A program made the position numbers and the translations under genes. A model generated the notes under the pieces. It ran no database searches and had not been told where the DNA came from. It worked only from the letters and a program-made list of their open reading frames with translations. Of a DNA stretch of 64,000 nt, positions 10,194-23,100 are shown one piece after another (the stretch's first letter is position 1; each line of letters opens with the position of its first letter). The stretch lies in assembly GCA_907165135.1 (NCBI GenBank), contig OU015568.1:10548501-10612500 (forward strand), given 5' to 3'. Source of the DNA: Oikopleura dioica. Taxonomy: Eukaryota; Chordata; Appendicularia; Copelata; Oikopleuridae.

Positions 10194-10653
10194 GTATATT
10201 TGAGTTATTTTCTGATTCAACTTGATGAGTCCTTGAGGGCGAGGCTAAAGTTTAACTGATTAACGTTTTTAGCTATTCTTTCTTTTATCCAAAGAGATTT
10301 TTTCAAGAGCCTTCATTGTGAAGAAGATTAATATCCTCATTAATTATGAATAATTTTTTCTGATAAAAGGCGGTAAAATCTTATATTCTGCCAGAATTAA
10401 CGTTGATTGATCAATTCATCCTTTTTTTTTGGCAGAGGGGTGGGAGACCTCCCGCCGTGGCCCGCTTTCGGATCCAAATTGATTTTCAAAGATCAAATTT
10501 GTTCTCTTCAATCCCCTCTCTTGCCTTCTTCGTTGCGATTTTTCGTGTTTCATTGAAATCTCCAAGAGTCAATTTTTTATCGAAAATATGATTTGAAATC
10601 ACAGAGGAAATTATTTTCGTTTTTTATAGAATGAACTTGCGATGACATGAGAA
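10194..10653. other. Plexin 5' region
   Basis: 460 bp upstream of plexin, with a T-run at about 10422 and G/C-rich sequence after it. A short upstream ORF (10631-10645, ATG AAC TTG CGA TGA) precedes the plexin ATG at 10654 and might dampen its translation. No other feature is identified. Confidence 0.4.
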
Positions 10654-13600
10654 ATGCGGAACCTGCTATTCTCCTTAACGCTTTTACTTTCATCTGCCGC
10701 TGAACGGTGCCCGGAGCAGCACTATGCTGTCACAGATGACGGGAGCACGCTGTTTTCTTCCTGTGGAAAGAACATTCTCCGATGGAATTTCGATGGAGAG
10801 CAAACAAAGCTGGAAGCGCAGCACCAAAGTATCTCGCCGAGTTGCTCTGGTGAGTCAATGGCTAGAAGCGTACTTAAAAATAAACACACAAAGAGGAGAT
10901 AACTAAATCCCACTTGAGCTCATTTAAGGGCTCCTCCTATAAGTCAATACATAAACAAACGCTACTTATCGCTTATATTTGCTCAAATCAACGAAAATAA
11001 TGGTTCGGTCCTTAATTAATTTAGCCCCGATTTGAATTTCCTGAATCGACTTTTATTGGGTTATCAAATTTGCTCGATTTAACGGCCCTCAAACTCTCAA
11101 ATCCACACAATCAGGTCAAGAAGTTGACAAATTCTTTTCAGACGAGTGGATAGCGAAAAGTACATGCCTTGACTCGGCTGACCCTCTCAGAAGTTTTTAC
11201 GACAACAACTGTCCCTCTTCGAGCATCGTCAAGTCGCTCCAAATCTACGACTATCCAAAGTCGTCATCGCTCATCGTTTGCGATGACTTTTTTGGCGGCA
11301 CCTTCCACATGTTCAAACTCAACAACTTTCCCGATCAGCGAGGGCGACCATGCAAAGACGGGGCGAGATCCTTTTTCCTTGCAAAAGATCAAAGGCTCAT
11401 GGAGCGCGAAGCTGATGATCCACTCGTTGAAATCGGCGAGGTATTCTCGAAAATTGTCTCCGACGACGACGGTCGAGCACTGCTGGTAGTTGCCTTCAAC
11501 GTAAAAGACGACATCAAGAGAAAATACGCGCCTCTGTCAATCAGACGGTTCAGCGAAGGAGACAACAAATTCCAAAGAGCAGATGAGATCTTTTCAAGTA
11601 CGGAAACAACCGCCTTCGCAACGATTGACAATAAGATCGACTTCAACATCGGCGTTGATTGGGACAAGCGACCGCAGTTTCATTCGATTATCCATTTCCC
11701 CAAACAGAAGAGAGTTATCGTCGGCTACAACACTTACGAATCCACTTCGAAAAGTCGATTTGCACACATTTGCCTCCTCGATGATGAAAATCGCAACCTA
11801 AACAAGAAGTTTCTCGAGTTCGCCGTCAACTGCGGGGGGAAAACAAAAGTAACTGATGTTCTCAGCTTTGAGTACTCTTGGGGAAATAATCGTCGATCGC
11901 CAGAGAAGTCGATTCTCTTCCGAATGTCTGACGGATCAATCTGTTTTCAAAAACAGTCCGTGCTCGAGAACCAAATTCAAAATCGCCTTCAAGACAGGTT
12001 TCAAAACTGCGACAAATCGCAATGGAGAAATGTCAAATACTCAGACTGGATCAAGAACAACCCAGAAGACTGCCATCCTCGTTTTAAGAACATCAAGCAG
12101 ATTTGCGATGACGATTTTAAATATACGCTGGAAAGCATGGGAATAACCGCAATTGACTCTATCTCCCTGGTTCCTGTCCAAAGCTATTCAAACGAAGGCA
12201 ACAATCACTTGAGAATTGAGAACTCATTTCAAAGCTGGAGCTTTTCTAGCGTCAAATCTAACGAGAAAGCTTACAACTTTATCGAAGTCATCGAAGGCGA
12301 AAATGTTCGACGATTTGTTGCCTCCCTCAGTCCCAGTAACTCGAACCTGTACCTCGCTGAAATCGATTCTTTTGCTGAGAAAACGATAAAGAACTCGATC
12401 ACAAAAAACGCTACTAAGTGGACATTTGACGGTGAAACTGTCCGAGCTGAGAAGGTCAACTCGTGTGATCGGTACTCATCATGTGAAAGCTGCCTCGCAG
12501 AAAAGTCAGATCCAACTTGTGGCTGGTGTATCACTACTGGAAAATGTTCAGACTTTTCAACGTGCGAACAAAACGATCCAGCTTATCAATCGTTTCCTCG
12601 GCGAGTTAAAGAACCGCGCTTTTTGTCGAAAGAAGCAGAAGATTATTTCAGGCAACCATGGTCACATAAATGTCCCTCTCTTTCTGTTAGAGAGGAAACA
12701 ATTAGTTACCAAAACTTGTGCGACAAAGGAAAATCGTGCAAGGGAAAGTCCTTCTCCTCAATTCATGCCACTGTTGATGGTCTTCCTGAACGAAGATCTC
12801 TTCTTATGAAAGAGCTTCAGTGTCGATTTACAAAGAGCAATAGTCCACCCGTGTCAGTTCCGCTAAAAAATGAGCCGATTGAGACTTACTCACAAGTCGG
12901 AGTTTACGAAGTTGACTGCGAGAAGCCGCCAAGTGATTTTATAGCTTCGATGGAAAATAGTCCCTCGAGCTCTGTAAAACTTTCGCTTGGATTTGCACCG
13001 GTTCAGGGGCGAGACTTTGTGAGCATCGCTACAGCAGACATTGAAGTATTCAATTGTAACAAACTCAAATCATGCAATACGTGCCTCAATCCCAAATACA
13101 ACGGTTTCTGTCTCTGGTGCTACACCGACAACCACTGCGCCAATACAAAAGAAGAATGCCCTCATATCAAGAATATCCTTAAATCGAAGTCGTCCTGCCC
13201 AAATGTTCAATTTCTCGACGAATATGTTTACAAACGACCTGGTATGCAAACAATTTCTTTGGCTGCATCAAACTTCCGAATAAATGACGACTTCGACCTC
13301 GCTGAAGCAGATGATATCCTTGTTGAACTAGAATATCTTGATGTAAACAAGAATGTCTCCGGCAAATACGCACACCCTGGCGAGCTCAGCTTTCAGAATC
13401 AGTTCGATGACATTCCCGCTTCCGCCGATTTGGAGTATCCCGTCAATATCACCATCAGGGTCAATATGAATGGGAACGAAGTGATTGTCGATAGATCCGC
13501 TGGAGACAACGTTCAAGTTCAATTTGACATGTTTGAATGTCCTCGTATTAAACACTCGTGCTTTGGATGTCTCAATGCTAAGCCAGAGTATGGCTGTGCA

Positions 13601-16600
13601 TATTCGATCAAAGATGAAAAATGCGAAATCAGTAAGAATGGCTTACTAAGTGAAAATCAAGTTCTTCCTTTGCAAACATGTCCAAATCCTGATATCAGTA
13701 AAGTGACTCCCAATCATCTGCCACTGAATTCTGGACCTATTATCGTGGAAATAGAAGGTCGCAACTTCAATCCGTCACCTGTTGGAAATAGCGAAGTTTT
13801 CATCGGTAATTATCCCTGCAGAGTTGTTTCGTGCACCAAATATGGCTTCGAGAATCCAGAGCGAAGGAACAAGACTTGCTGTGAATTCCATTCGAAATCC
13901 AATATACGAGCTGATGGAAAGACAAATGATGAAGTTACTCTATCAACTTCTGCTGATTATCAAGTCTCTGCGAAATTCAGTTCTCTTGGTGTAAAGCTCG
14001 GTAACCCAAAAGCTCTATCTTATCCAGAATTCGTCTACAGTGGTGGATTTCAAGAGTTCACAATTCGAGGCGATTTCCTTGATGCTGGGAGGCACGCTGA
14101 AATCCAAATCCTCGGCTCTCCATGTACGATCATTGAGCCTCGTCTTGAAAACGAAATCAAATGCATTACTGCGTCTTATCAATCAATCAGAGAAGATTCA
14201 AGCTATCTACAGATCAGTTCAAGTTCCCCAATTTCACTGTCAGTGAAACAAATTCGAGATCCAAGACTTGAAAAGTTTGTGCCAGACAAATGTATCAAAA
14301 ACGAAAAAGGATCAAGTGAGGTTGAAGTTCAATTTTTCGAAGACGGTCATGCTAAAGCTTTTACTTTTGCTTTGCTGAAATCACAAGACGGAAGTGAAGG
14401 AGAGTGTCGTAACAGTGATGGAAAGCTTTACTGTCGATGTCCATATTCATCCGGTGCCTTAATGGGTGAGGAACTCAACTTGGTGATAACTAAAGAATCA
14501 AAAGAAGAATTGAAAACTCTGAAAGCACCTGAATCCTTGCAAACGGCAGCAGAAGTGAATGTTATTAACAAGGAACCAATTATAAAGGTGACCCGCGAAA
14601 GTAATGAGACTGTTAGCTCTGGCTCGTATATGATCAAAGGTGGACCTTTCTGCTTGGGTTGGGAGAGAGAATGTGAAGACATTCCCTGGCGACTCATTTT
14701 TCGATCGAAAGAAAACGAACTAGAACTTAACAGAAGCAGCATCATCGTCATCCGCAACGAAGTAATTTCGTGGACTCCACCTTCCTTTGCGGCATATCAG
14801 GCAGTGTTTGGCTCGGACCAGGACGCTCCAAGCTTAATATTGAAAAATGGTGGATTTGAAATTGAGGCTGTCGAAAAAATTGAGTATGAATCGTCGAATA
14901 TGATCATCATTGCTGGAGGTGGTCTTGGTGTAGCGCTTGTCCTCGCGATTGTCGTCTTTGCTGCTAGAAAATCTCGCCGAAGAAAAGAACGAAAGACTGC
15001 ACAAGAGAAAGATCGGCTATTGAAGGGAGTCGATCGCACACAGAAGGACGAAGCAGAGAAATATAAACAACATCTTCTCGGAGGAATTCAGGAAAATCGT
15101 CCAGAATCGCGAATGCCGCCGACAATGCCGTTCCGCGAGTACAGGAGTTTCATTCTTCATTTTATGTTTCCTCCTGAAGACGAGGAAAATCGACTCTATC
15201 ATCGAGAACTTTGTCCATTTGGAACTCAGAATTCTCGAGCAGGCACCATCGACCGCTCGATGGGACTCCAAGAGTTCAAAAAGCTCCTGGGGCAGCGAGA
15301 GTTCCTCCTTGTTTTCATCAAGACTCTGGAAAGCAATTCAAGATTCACATCACGTGATCGTTCCAAATTCGCTGCATTCTTGATGATCTCACTTCAGGGA
15401 AAGCTCGAATACGCAACGCTGATTCTACAGTATTTAATTATTGATATGATTGAGAAGATGCAACCGAACAACTTGGGAACATTGTTTAGACATTCCAACA
15501 CGATCGGTGAAAAAATGTTGAGGTAGCTTTGCATCTCATTCTTTCGTATTCTAATTTGATATTAAGTTACTGGTTCGCAATGCTCATGTACAGAACTGTC
15601 TACAGAAGAACTGGTGAACACATTTTCAATCTCTTCAAAAAGCTCAAAGATCTCGTGCACTCTGAGCCAGTAGATCAGATCACAGGCCATTCGAGAATGA
15701 CCCTCTCTGAGCAGTATCTCCTCAGGGTCATCAATATCAATACCAATCAATTGTCAATAACGGTACTTCACCACGAGGGCGGCGAGCCCCAGTTCATTCA
15801 GGTATATTAATTGCTCGAATAAATAACCTTTCCTCAGATTCCATATGAAGCTATTTCTAAATAAATTCTTTAGATATCTGGGCTTTATTGTGATACTGTC
15901 GATCAAATCAAGGAGCGCATTCTGGACACGATCTTCTGGGACATGGAATACTCAAAGCGTGACTCAGTGGCCGACTACGACTTGGAATACGTTGACAACT
16001 CGTTGAAAAATCCAGTTCGTCGGCTAATGAAGAATATTGACTCAACCAGTGAAACGAAGGTAAGTTCGTTCTCATTTAGAAAATTTTCATAATATATCTT
16101 TCAGGACGGACTTCGTAAACTCAACACAATCGATCATTATCATAAGCTTTTCCTTCCAAATACGAAGAAACTCGATTTCACCGACAAGCGCTACCTTGAG
16201 CTCAAGCCATCAACCAGCACCACAATGCTAGGCCAGTCGCATCAATCTGGCTCCTCCTTATCGCGTTCTAGAATCAATATTTCCGACCATCCTTCATCTA
16301 GCAATATGACTGGAACGATGGGCCGCTCAGGAACACCTCTTCATGGAGAAACAGTTCGAGACGGGCGGCAGATAATCGACTATCATCATGTTTACGATGG
16401 CATGAGCACGCGGAAACTGGTATAATCTTCCATCTTTGATCTGTCATTAACTTTCAATTAGGCTGCTCCAGATCACTTCACGCTCACGATGATCAGAGCA
16501 AAAGAAAGTCTGGAAACGCCGATCCAAGTGTTGATAGAATCGATTGTTTCTGTGGTGGACCGGCAGTACCAAATGCCAATGTGCATCAAGTACATGTTTG

Positions 16601-17337
16601 ATTTTCTGGACGACGAGTTCCAGAAGGTCCCTCAGCGGCATCCGGATACGATTCATAAGTGGAAGACGAACTCCTTGTTTTTGCGTTATTGGGTCAATCT
16701 TATAAAAGTAATTTGAAATAATTCTACTAATCAATATTGATTTCTCTTTCATAGAACCCTGAGTTCTTATTCGACATCAACAAATCAGTCGCTGTCAGCA
16801 ACAGTTTGACTGTAGTCGCTCAAACTTTGATCGACGGCTGCTCAACGACCGAAAGCGACCCACTGCTAGCTCAAGCGCAGTCTACGTCAAAGGTGCTCTT
16901 CAGCAAGAATGTCCACAACAACTTCCGTGAATGGGTACAAAGCTACTTTCAAGAGGTCGAAATGCGGCCAGAGATCCCGCGAGATGATTTCATTCATTTC
17001 TTGAGGGTAATTTATATTCAATTTAACCGGAGGATTGACTTTATTTTCAGGAGGAGAACGAACTCCACATCCAAGACTTCAACAAGAACTTTGCCATTCG
17101 GGAATTATTTAATTACGCCAAAGAGGTACGATAATGACTTTATACCTATCAACAGCTGACTTACATTTCTAGTATTATAACGACCTTCTAACCGGGCTTA
17201 ATAATGACCGCGAGTGCCACCAGCGAAAATTCGGAGCGACCCTATCCCGCTGCATTTCGATGAGTGCAAGCGCGCCTGTCTTTGCCTACGCAAACAACCA
17301 CCCGGTGCCTGCCCCGCGGCGCGTTTTCCCTAAATAA
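10654..17337 (+). CDS. Plexin (semaphorin receptor)
   Basis: Nine exons: 10654-10849, 11142-15522 (a 4.4-kb exon), 15567-15801, 15874-16059, 16106-16419, 16462-16707, 16755-17006, 17051-17125, 17173-17337; about 2,016 residues. The order is: signal peptide; sema domain; three PSI modules (CDRYSSCESC ... CGWC; CNKLKSCNTC ... CLWC; CPRIKHSCFGC); IPT domains; one TM helix (MIIIAGGGLGVALVLAIVVF); then the split GAP region with SRFTSRDRSKFAAFLMISLQG and EPVDQITGHSRMTLSEQYLL (GAP/RBD). It receives semaphorin signals and acts on small GTPases in axon guidance. I cannot assign a vertebrate subclass. By my count one base is unaccounted for near 16106-16140 although the protein alignment continues, either a counting error or a one-base indel. 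The stop lies inside an AATAAA (17333-17338). Confidence 0.93.
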
Positions 17338-17595
17338 ACCTTTTCCAAATCCCCGCTCTTTTCTGTAAATACGCTTGAACGAAACACCGAGAGCAAAATC
17401 CTTGTATCAGCCTTATCTATTAATCCACGAAGTTGTATATTCTGTTCTACTGATAATTTACCAAGAGTATATACTTTACATTCCCCCATCTATGCAAAAT
17501 TTTTGCTCGACTGCCAAACAATCAACAACCGAAAATAAATGAAAATAAGTTCAAACTCTATTTGTAATCTTTGATTGTTATAGAAGGTGGTCGAA

Positions 17596-18247
17596 ATGGC
17601 GTTCACCTTCGCTGCCATGTGCTACATCATGGCGCTCATTGCCACAGCAGTCTTGTCACGGGTTGAAAACTTAATTTATTTATGAAAAAACTGGGCTGGT
17701 CTCAACCCTTGCAAAGATATTCTTCGCAATCTGGCATTTGATAGCATTCGACGAGCTCCAGCATGACTACAAAAATCCGGTGGATCAGTGCAACTCTCTT
17801 AACCCTCTCGTTTTGCCTGAGTACGCTGTTCACTTGCTCATTGTTGTACTGATGTTTTCTTGCGGCGAGATGTCCAGCGCGACGATCAACATACCTTTGT
17901 TACGTTTCAAAAAGATATATCGTGAGAATATTCTAAAATTAGGATTCCAAATGATAATAGATCAAATGATCAGAATTCTGATTATTGAAAAATATGCTTT
18001 TGAAACTGAAACAGGTTGCCTACCACGCATGGCGATACAGCAAGCGTCCAAGAGGAATGACAAGGGTACTGTCCTTTCTTTTATTCTCTCCTTCAATCTT
18101 TAGGCTGGCCTTTACGATCCTACCACAATCATGAATCGCGACTCGCTTAACTACGCGATGTACGAGGGCTGGTCCAAGATGGCTTTCTACTTCCTGTCCT
18201 TCTTCTACTACCTTTACTCCATGATCTACGTCCTGATCACTTACTAA
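17596..18247 (+). CDS. CNIH: Cornichon family ER-export cargo receptor
   Basis: A four-exon reading gives about 155 residues. [20 protein letters not shown] starts at 17596; then [36 protein letters not shown] (from 17717); [17 protein letters not shown] (18015-18065); and [11 protein letters not shown] ... [13 protein letters not shown] (18104-18247). It aligns throughout with CNIH1-3: a small membrane protein that loads cargo such as TGF-alpha-like ligands or AMPA receptors into COPII vesicles. TM segments are evident near the N-terminus, in the middle and at the C-terminus. Intron 1 has two possible GT donors, leaving or removing a few residues. Intron 2 has no GT donor in the right phase; a GA donor at 17924 would keep the frame and add about seven residues (RFKKIYR) after IPLL. 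A TTATAG acceptor sits just before the start. Confidence 0.92.
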
Positions 18248-18684
18248 CTCACTCCTGTCTGACTACAGATTCCAGACAAGCCCACTTTTTTGCGCGATTA
18301 TGTTTGTAACCGCGTTTAGATTTGTTTACTTGTAGCTTGAATCAAACCGAAATCGAAAAAAGACCAAAATAATTCTTGCTTCTTGCCTTTGTTCGTTTTT
18401 GTTCATATATTTTGAAACCAACAATTTTACAATTTTTCTTTCAACCAGAAGCACAGCTGTCTTCAAAGATTCCTCAATTTCACCCTTTTAAAAATAAACG
18501 AAAAACTAAACTAGTCATGTTACATGTAGAGTTCTCTGCGTTTTACCACTTCTGCGACATTTTATTTTGATTTTTTTACTTACAGCTTTCCGAGATTATT
18601 CAAGGAAAGAAACCTGGTCCTAATAAAGTACATTTTGAACGACGAATATCGTATGTATTGAAATTCCCGTTTAGACACTCAAAA
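18248..18684. other. Intergenic between cornichon and CSTPP1
   Basis: 437 bp, A/T-rich. The end reads GTTTAG, ACACTCAAAA, then the CSTPP1 ATG, a plausible splice-leader acceptor. Nothing else is seen. Confidence 0.45.
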
Positions 18685-19520
18685 ATGCCGTATTTGAATG
18701 AGCAAGGCGTGCCCGAGTACATGCAAGATGCATTGAACCAAATTCTGCAAATACGCATTCGTCGACAAATGCCAGTCACGAAATATCCCACTTCGCCGAA
18801 AGAACCGATTAATATCGCTCAGTTTTTGGGCAATTATTGCAAAAGCGTCGCGAACGGAACGCACCTTTTCAAAAGTAAAGATACAGATATAGTCTATATC
18901 ATATAGACAAACAAGTCATTTTCATTTCAAGGGGAGTTTGAATTTATCACCCTAACGAGCAGAAATCGCCTCCAATTCCTTCGCCTTCTTGAAAAGTCGT
19001 TTGCAGTCGGGCTTGGCGATGAAACGCTCGGAATCGCCGATTTTCACAGCTTAGTGGGTAAGGGTCGCGATTTCTCTAGATAAAAATTACCGGTATTTAA
19101 GAGCTTCTTTGCCCGGATTTCCCAGAAGCAATTTGCCATGACGTCTACGAAATAATAAAAGACGAGGAAAAGACGTTAGAAAAGATTCTCGTCCATCTGA
19201 GATTCCGACTTCTGTTTTTGGAATTTGTTGATCGGGCGAAAGAGAAATTCAGTGACCCCGAAGTGACTCTTGAAAAAAGTAAGCTCCGAAAAAATGCAGG
19301 AATTTTTAATTCGACTTGATTAGTTCTCGACGACTTATCAGTTGTTGCTGGAACTCTTCGTGATAATTTCCTGCCCTCCCCGAAGATCTACTCTCTGAAG
19401 GAACACGTGCCAAATCTGAAAACTGAAGGAGCTAGTAGAGCGTGGGAGCTTTTTGCTATTCTTTCAAAAGATCCTAAAGTTATCTCCCTTATTGACTCAC
19501 TGGAGTTTGACAGTGTGTGA
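18685..19520 (+). CDS. CSTPP1: CSTPP1 (C11orf49) homologue, tubulin polyglutamylase regulator
   Basis: Exons 18685-18874, 18932-19057, 19102-19278 and 19324-19520 give 229 residues; three introns of 57, 44 and 45 nt. The alignment with vertebrate CSTPP1 is clear at YLNEQGVPEYMQDALNQIL, NGTHLFKREFEFITLTSRNR and ELLCPDFPEAICHDVYEII. The vertebrate protein (about 330 residues) sits at centriolar satellites, binds the tubulin polyglutamylase complex and helps tubulin glutamylation and ciliogenesis; its disordered C-terminal tail is absent here. The start is the ATG after a TTTAG acceptor. It is followed at 66 nt by another same-strand gene in an operon-like arrangement. The role is inferred from the family. 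Confidence 0.82.
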
Positions 19521-19586
19521 TTTATTTTTTCTACTCTTCAAATATATTTTTCTACTTTCCGTATTTCTTCAATCTTTTGTTTTAGA
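19521..19586 (+). promoter_or_regulatory. Intercistronic junction with probable trans-splice acceptor
   Basis: A 66-nt gap that is T-rich and ends TTTTGTTTTAG then A then ATG; AG at 19584-19585. Cis-splicing into the next open frame from CSTPP1 would hit a stop, so the frame supports two separate proteins. Confidence 0.6.
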
Positions 19587-19871
19587 ATGGCGGACATAAA
19601 CATGGCCTTCGTGTACGACGAAGAAAAACGCAAAAAGAAGAAGAAAGCAAAGAAGGCGAAGATTTGCTTTGAAGACCCTCAAGAAAAGAAACCTAAAAAG
19701 CCCAAAAGCCAAAGAAAAGAGCTGTCGCGGTGGAGAAGACAAACGATGTCTGTCGATTCTTCCTTGCCAGTGAAACTTGCAGATTCGGCGATAAATGTAG
19801 GAATCGTCACGTCACGGGTGATCAATTATCCTCTGGTAATTGCAGGAACTTTGAATTGTCTAAAAAAATAA
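19587..19871 (+). CDS. Lys-rich small protein, unknown
   Basis: 94 residues, MADINMAFVYDEEKRKKKKKAK..., with Lys-rich nuclear-localisation-like runs in the first half and a mildly hydrophobic tail. It lies 66 nt after CSTPP1, and its stop (TAA, 19869-19871) is 11 nt before a TTCATAG acceptor. I recognise no family. I considered that it could be the 5' exons of the RING gene at 23536, joined across the transposon. A GT donor occurs in it at 19840, but no donor has the phase required to enter the RING frame, so I treat it as a separate cistron. Its open frame ends just before the transposon target site. Confidence 0.55.
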   Translation: MADINMAFVYDEEKRKKKKKAKKAKICFEDPQEKKPKKPKSQRKELSRWRRQTMSVDSSLPVKLADSAINVGIVTSRVINYPLVIAGTLNCLKK

Positions 19872-19882
19872 TTTCTTCATAG
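19872..19882 (+). promoter_or_regulatory. Orphaned trans-splice acceptor before the hAT insertion
   Basis: TTTCTTCATAG lies directly between the stop of the Lys-rich gene and the first base of the target duplication (AAGGAGTA, 19883-19890). A near-identical TTCTTCATAG precedes the RGG/CCCH/RING gene ATG at 24187. It probably served the RING gene at 23536 before the transposon landed. Confidence 0.55.
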
Positions 19883-20133
19883 AAGGAGTACTGGGGTCGG
19901 CACCTGGGCTGGGCTATGGCCCAGTTTGCCCAGCCCAGTGGCCCAGTTTGCCCAGCTGGGCTGGACTGGGCCACAAAAAACTCTGGCCCAGCTTAGCCCA
20001 GTAAAGCCCGATTTTCATTGATAGTTGATTTTTTCAAAAAATAAGAATTCTAGAGCAAGTAAAAGTTTTTTCTTCGATTCTCTAGATGAATGGTCGCTCT
20101 CTTGTTATCATTAATTTCCTTATTTATTCGATT

Positions 20134-23100
20134 ATGGGTAAAAAGAGAAAAATCGACCATGATTTTATTTCGTTCGCTGAGGCGACGAAGGTTATAAACG
20201 AAGGAAAGGGCGAATGGATCCCGCTCGTGAATCAAGTAGTGACGAATGCAAAGTGTAATTTTCGAACCGATCCTGAGTTTATGAAAAAACAAGATGCGTC
20301 TCAAGAAACGATAACTCTTTGCACGTTCGAAGAATACTTAGTGGATAACAAACCAATCTGTGTTGTTCGCTGCGCCTCCAAAAAATGTCGCGAAAAAACA
20401 AAAGAGGTATTTGAAAGTCAAGCCACTAGATTGAAAGATTAACAAAATATTAAGTTTTTTCTCTCTCATGAAACGAATTCTGGTTGTCAATACTATGGAA
20501 AATACTTCCTTAGACATTTACGAAGCGCTTTTCTGGGGAATTCACGCGATAAAAAAGTTTCCGTTAAAAATCAACCATCAAGTATGAAAATAATGAGTCT
20601 TTGTCATAAGATATATTTAAAGTTGCCTCTTTCACGACCATTCGATTTCAACCAAAAATGTCAGACGACGACATCGAGCAAATTCGAAAAATTCAATGTC
20701 AGCTTATCTCTACAGGTTTTTCTCTAATTCGTAAACAATAATATAAATCTTTTATAGGAGTGATTCCGATGAGTCGATTTTCAACTCCATTGATGATAAA
20801 ACTGTACGAGGCGATTATTCGAGCGGTTGTCCCTACCAATGTTGACGAAGAAACCATCGGAAATCTTGCTCAAAAAGTTGGCGCGAGTTCAAAAACACTG
20901 GATCGTCATGCTAGTCAGCATATTGAAGAGCTGAAAAAGACGATCAAAGACAACGCGGAAAGAATCGCTAAGTCGAAATGCGCGCATGTTATGCTAGACC
21001 ATCAGTATATGAAAAGGGGTGCGGATCATGAGACAGTAAGTCAATTTTTTTTATATTGTCTTAAATAAAAATCTTAGAAGCGCTGTGGAGTATTGTTGAT
21101 CTTGACCGACTCGGATATTCTTCCACACCGTGTTTTACTTGGCTATATCAGCATCAACTCAACAAAGATGGATATGAATATTCAACCAATCACAAACCTT
21201 CTTAAAAGTTACAATCTTTTCGACTATGTCAAGAAAGGATTTGTATCAATAAGCAGCGATTTTGCGGCCCTCAACTTGTGCAGGGAGCTTGGACCACTCA
21301 ATTTTTCAGGCTGCGCCGCTCACACGATCAACAATATAATATCGAGGATGTTTACTCATCATTTATCACCTAAGTACATAAAAAATTCAGTCATCACGAG
21401 CCTAGTCTTCACAAACCTAGTCCCACGAACCTAGTCATCTTGAACCTAGTCTTTACGAACCTAGTCACACGAACCTAGTCATCACGAACCTAGTCTTTAC
21501 GAACCTAGTCCCACGAACCTAGTCATCACGAACCTAGTCTTTACGAACCTAGTCACACGAATCTAGTCATCACGAACCTAGTCTTCACGAACCTAGTCAC
21601 ACGAACCTAGTCATCAACCCATTTCCCTTACTGCCCAAAAATTTTTCTTTTTAAAATTTCACGAACCTAGTCACACGAACCTAGTCCTCACGAACCTGGT
21701 CATCAGTCTCAATATATTCTAGGGCGAGCATCGAATATGAAAGATGCAAAAACGTCTTCGTTCATGGAAGCAAGAATTTTCAGACTCCCGAGAGTCACCA
21801 GTACGCGTCATTGAATTGCTATCTAACAGCACGACCGATCGGAAAGGAAGCTGCGCTGCTAAAAGCTAAGCTGAAATTACAGGTAGAAAACACTTTTCCG
21901 ACCAAAAATAATATTTTTCTAAAGTATGACGATGTGAATGTGACTTCGACAGACATCGAAATTGTAGCTGAACGATACAAAAAATATCCCTCTCTGGGGA
22001 GCGATTTTCTGACTTCCACGAGGTTTAGAAAGATCATTTATTCGATGAGCGTAAGAAAATATTAAGGGGATCCTATTTGATAGATGAATTTTAGGCACTT
22101 TTGATCAACTTCGAAGTGATCGCTGACTTGGAGCGACTTAGTCATCCTCAACACAGATTGAAAGTTGCGCTTCCAGACAAGGCGTTCGTCGAAGCGGCTG
22201 TTGATATTCTAGTGCCCCTGTCAACGACAATGGATCTTTTTGATTCGGACTCGAAAAAGATAAATGCTGGTCAACTTTATGATCAATACACAAAGTTGAT
22301 CATTTTCGCGGTCGAAAATATCAAAAACTCGATCGGATATAAGAAAATCATCAGGTACAGTCATTCAGAAAATTTATCTGATTTTTTAAGCGAGAGCTTG
22401 CTCATAACTATCGCTGAGCAGATTACTGATTACACTATCGACAGAAATGGATGCAAGACAAAAACAAAAGTTGAAAATCGAATCTCCTCAAAAGAACTGG
22501 CGCAAACCTTTCTTTGGCTTCCAACGCGTGCCCTCGATTTTGAAGAAGTTCGGGAAGCGCTCAAAGAAGTTCCTGGATCTCTGCTCTGCTCGGAACTAGA
22601 TGATGTTTTGGAGAGTTCTACTAAAGATTACATTGAAAACGCCAAAAAATTTATCATCGCGCTTTCTGAGTCCTACGACGAACCAATTGCATCAATTCCG
22701 AAAGAATCGTCTAAAGTTTCTGGAATCGGTAATTTATTGAATTTTTCTATATTTTGGGAAAATTATTCTAGCGCGCAAGTTTCCAAGACTCTACAAATCT
22801 TCGCAAGATAAAACTTATCAGAATGAGTCAAAGACGATCGAAAGCGAGCTCTTTATATACTCTCAAATGGGTGGTGAAGAAGATGGAATTTTCGATCAAT
22901 GTAAATTTATAGAATTATCTTTACTAATCTATCAATTAAAGTCATTTGCGAGATGATGGTGAAAGAAATACCAGAGTGTCAATGGAGATACGAGTTTTGG
23001 TCGAGACAAACATCAAGAATGCCGTTGTTGTCTTCCGTAGCTATCCAAGTAATATAATTTAAATATTTGAAAATTTTGATTTATCAAGCTCTACCGTGGA

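Noticed and set aside
16106-16140. Plexin frameshift/pseudogene
   Set aside because: Exon lengths leave one base unaccounted for, but the protein alignment runs smoothly through and all other exons are intact; a counting error is as likely as an indel.
17286-17489. Minus-strand frame across the plexin 3' end
   Set aside because: Shadow of the plexin last exon and flanking A/T-rich DNA.
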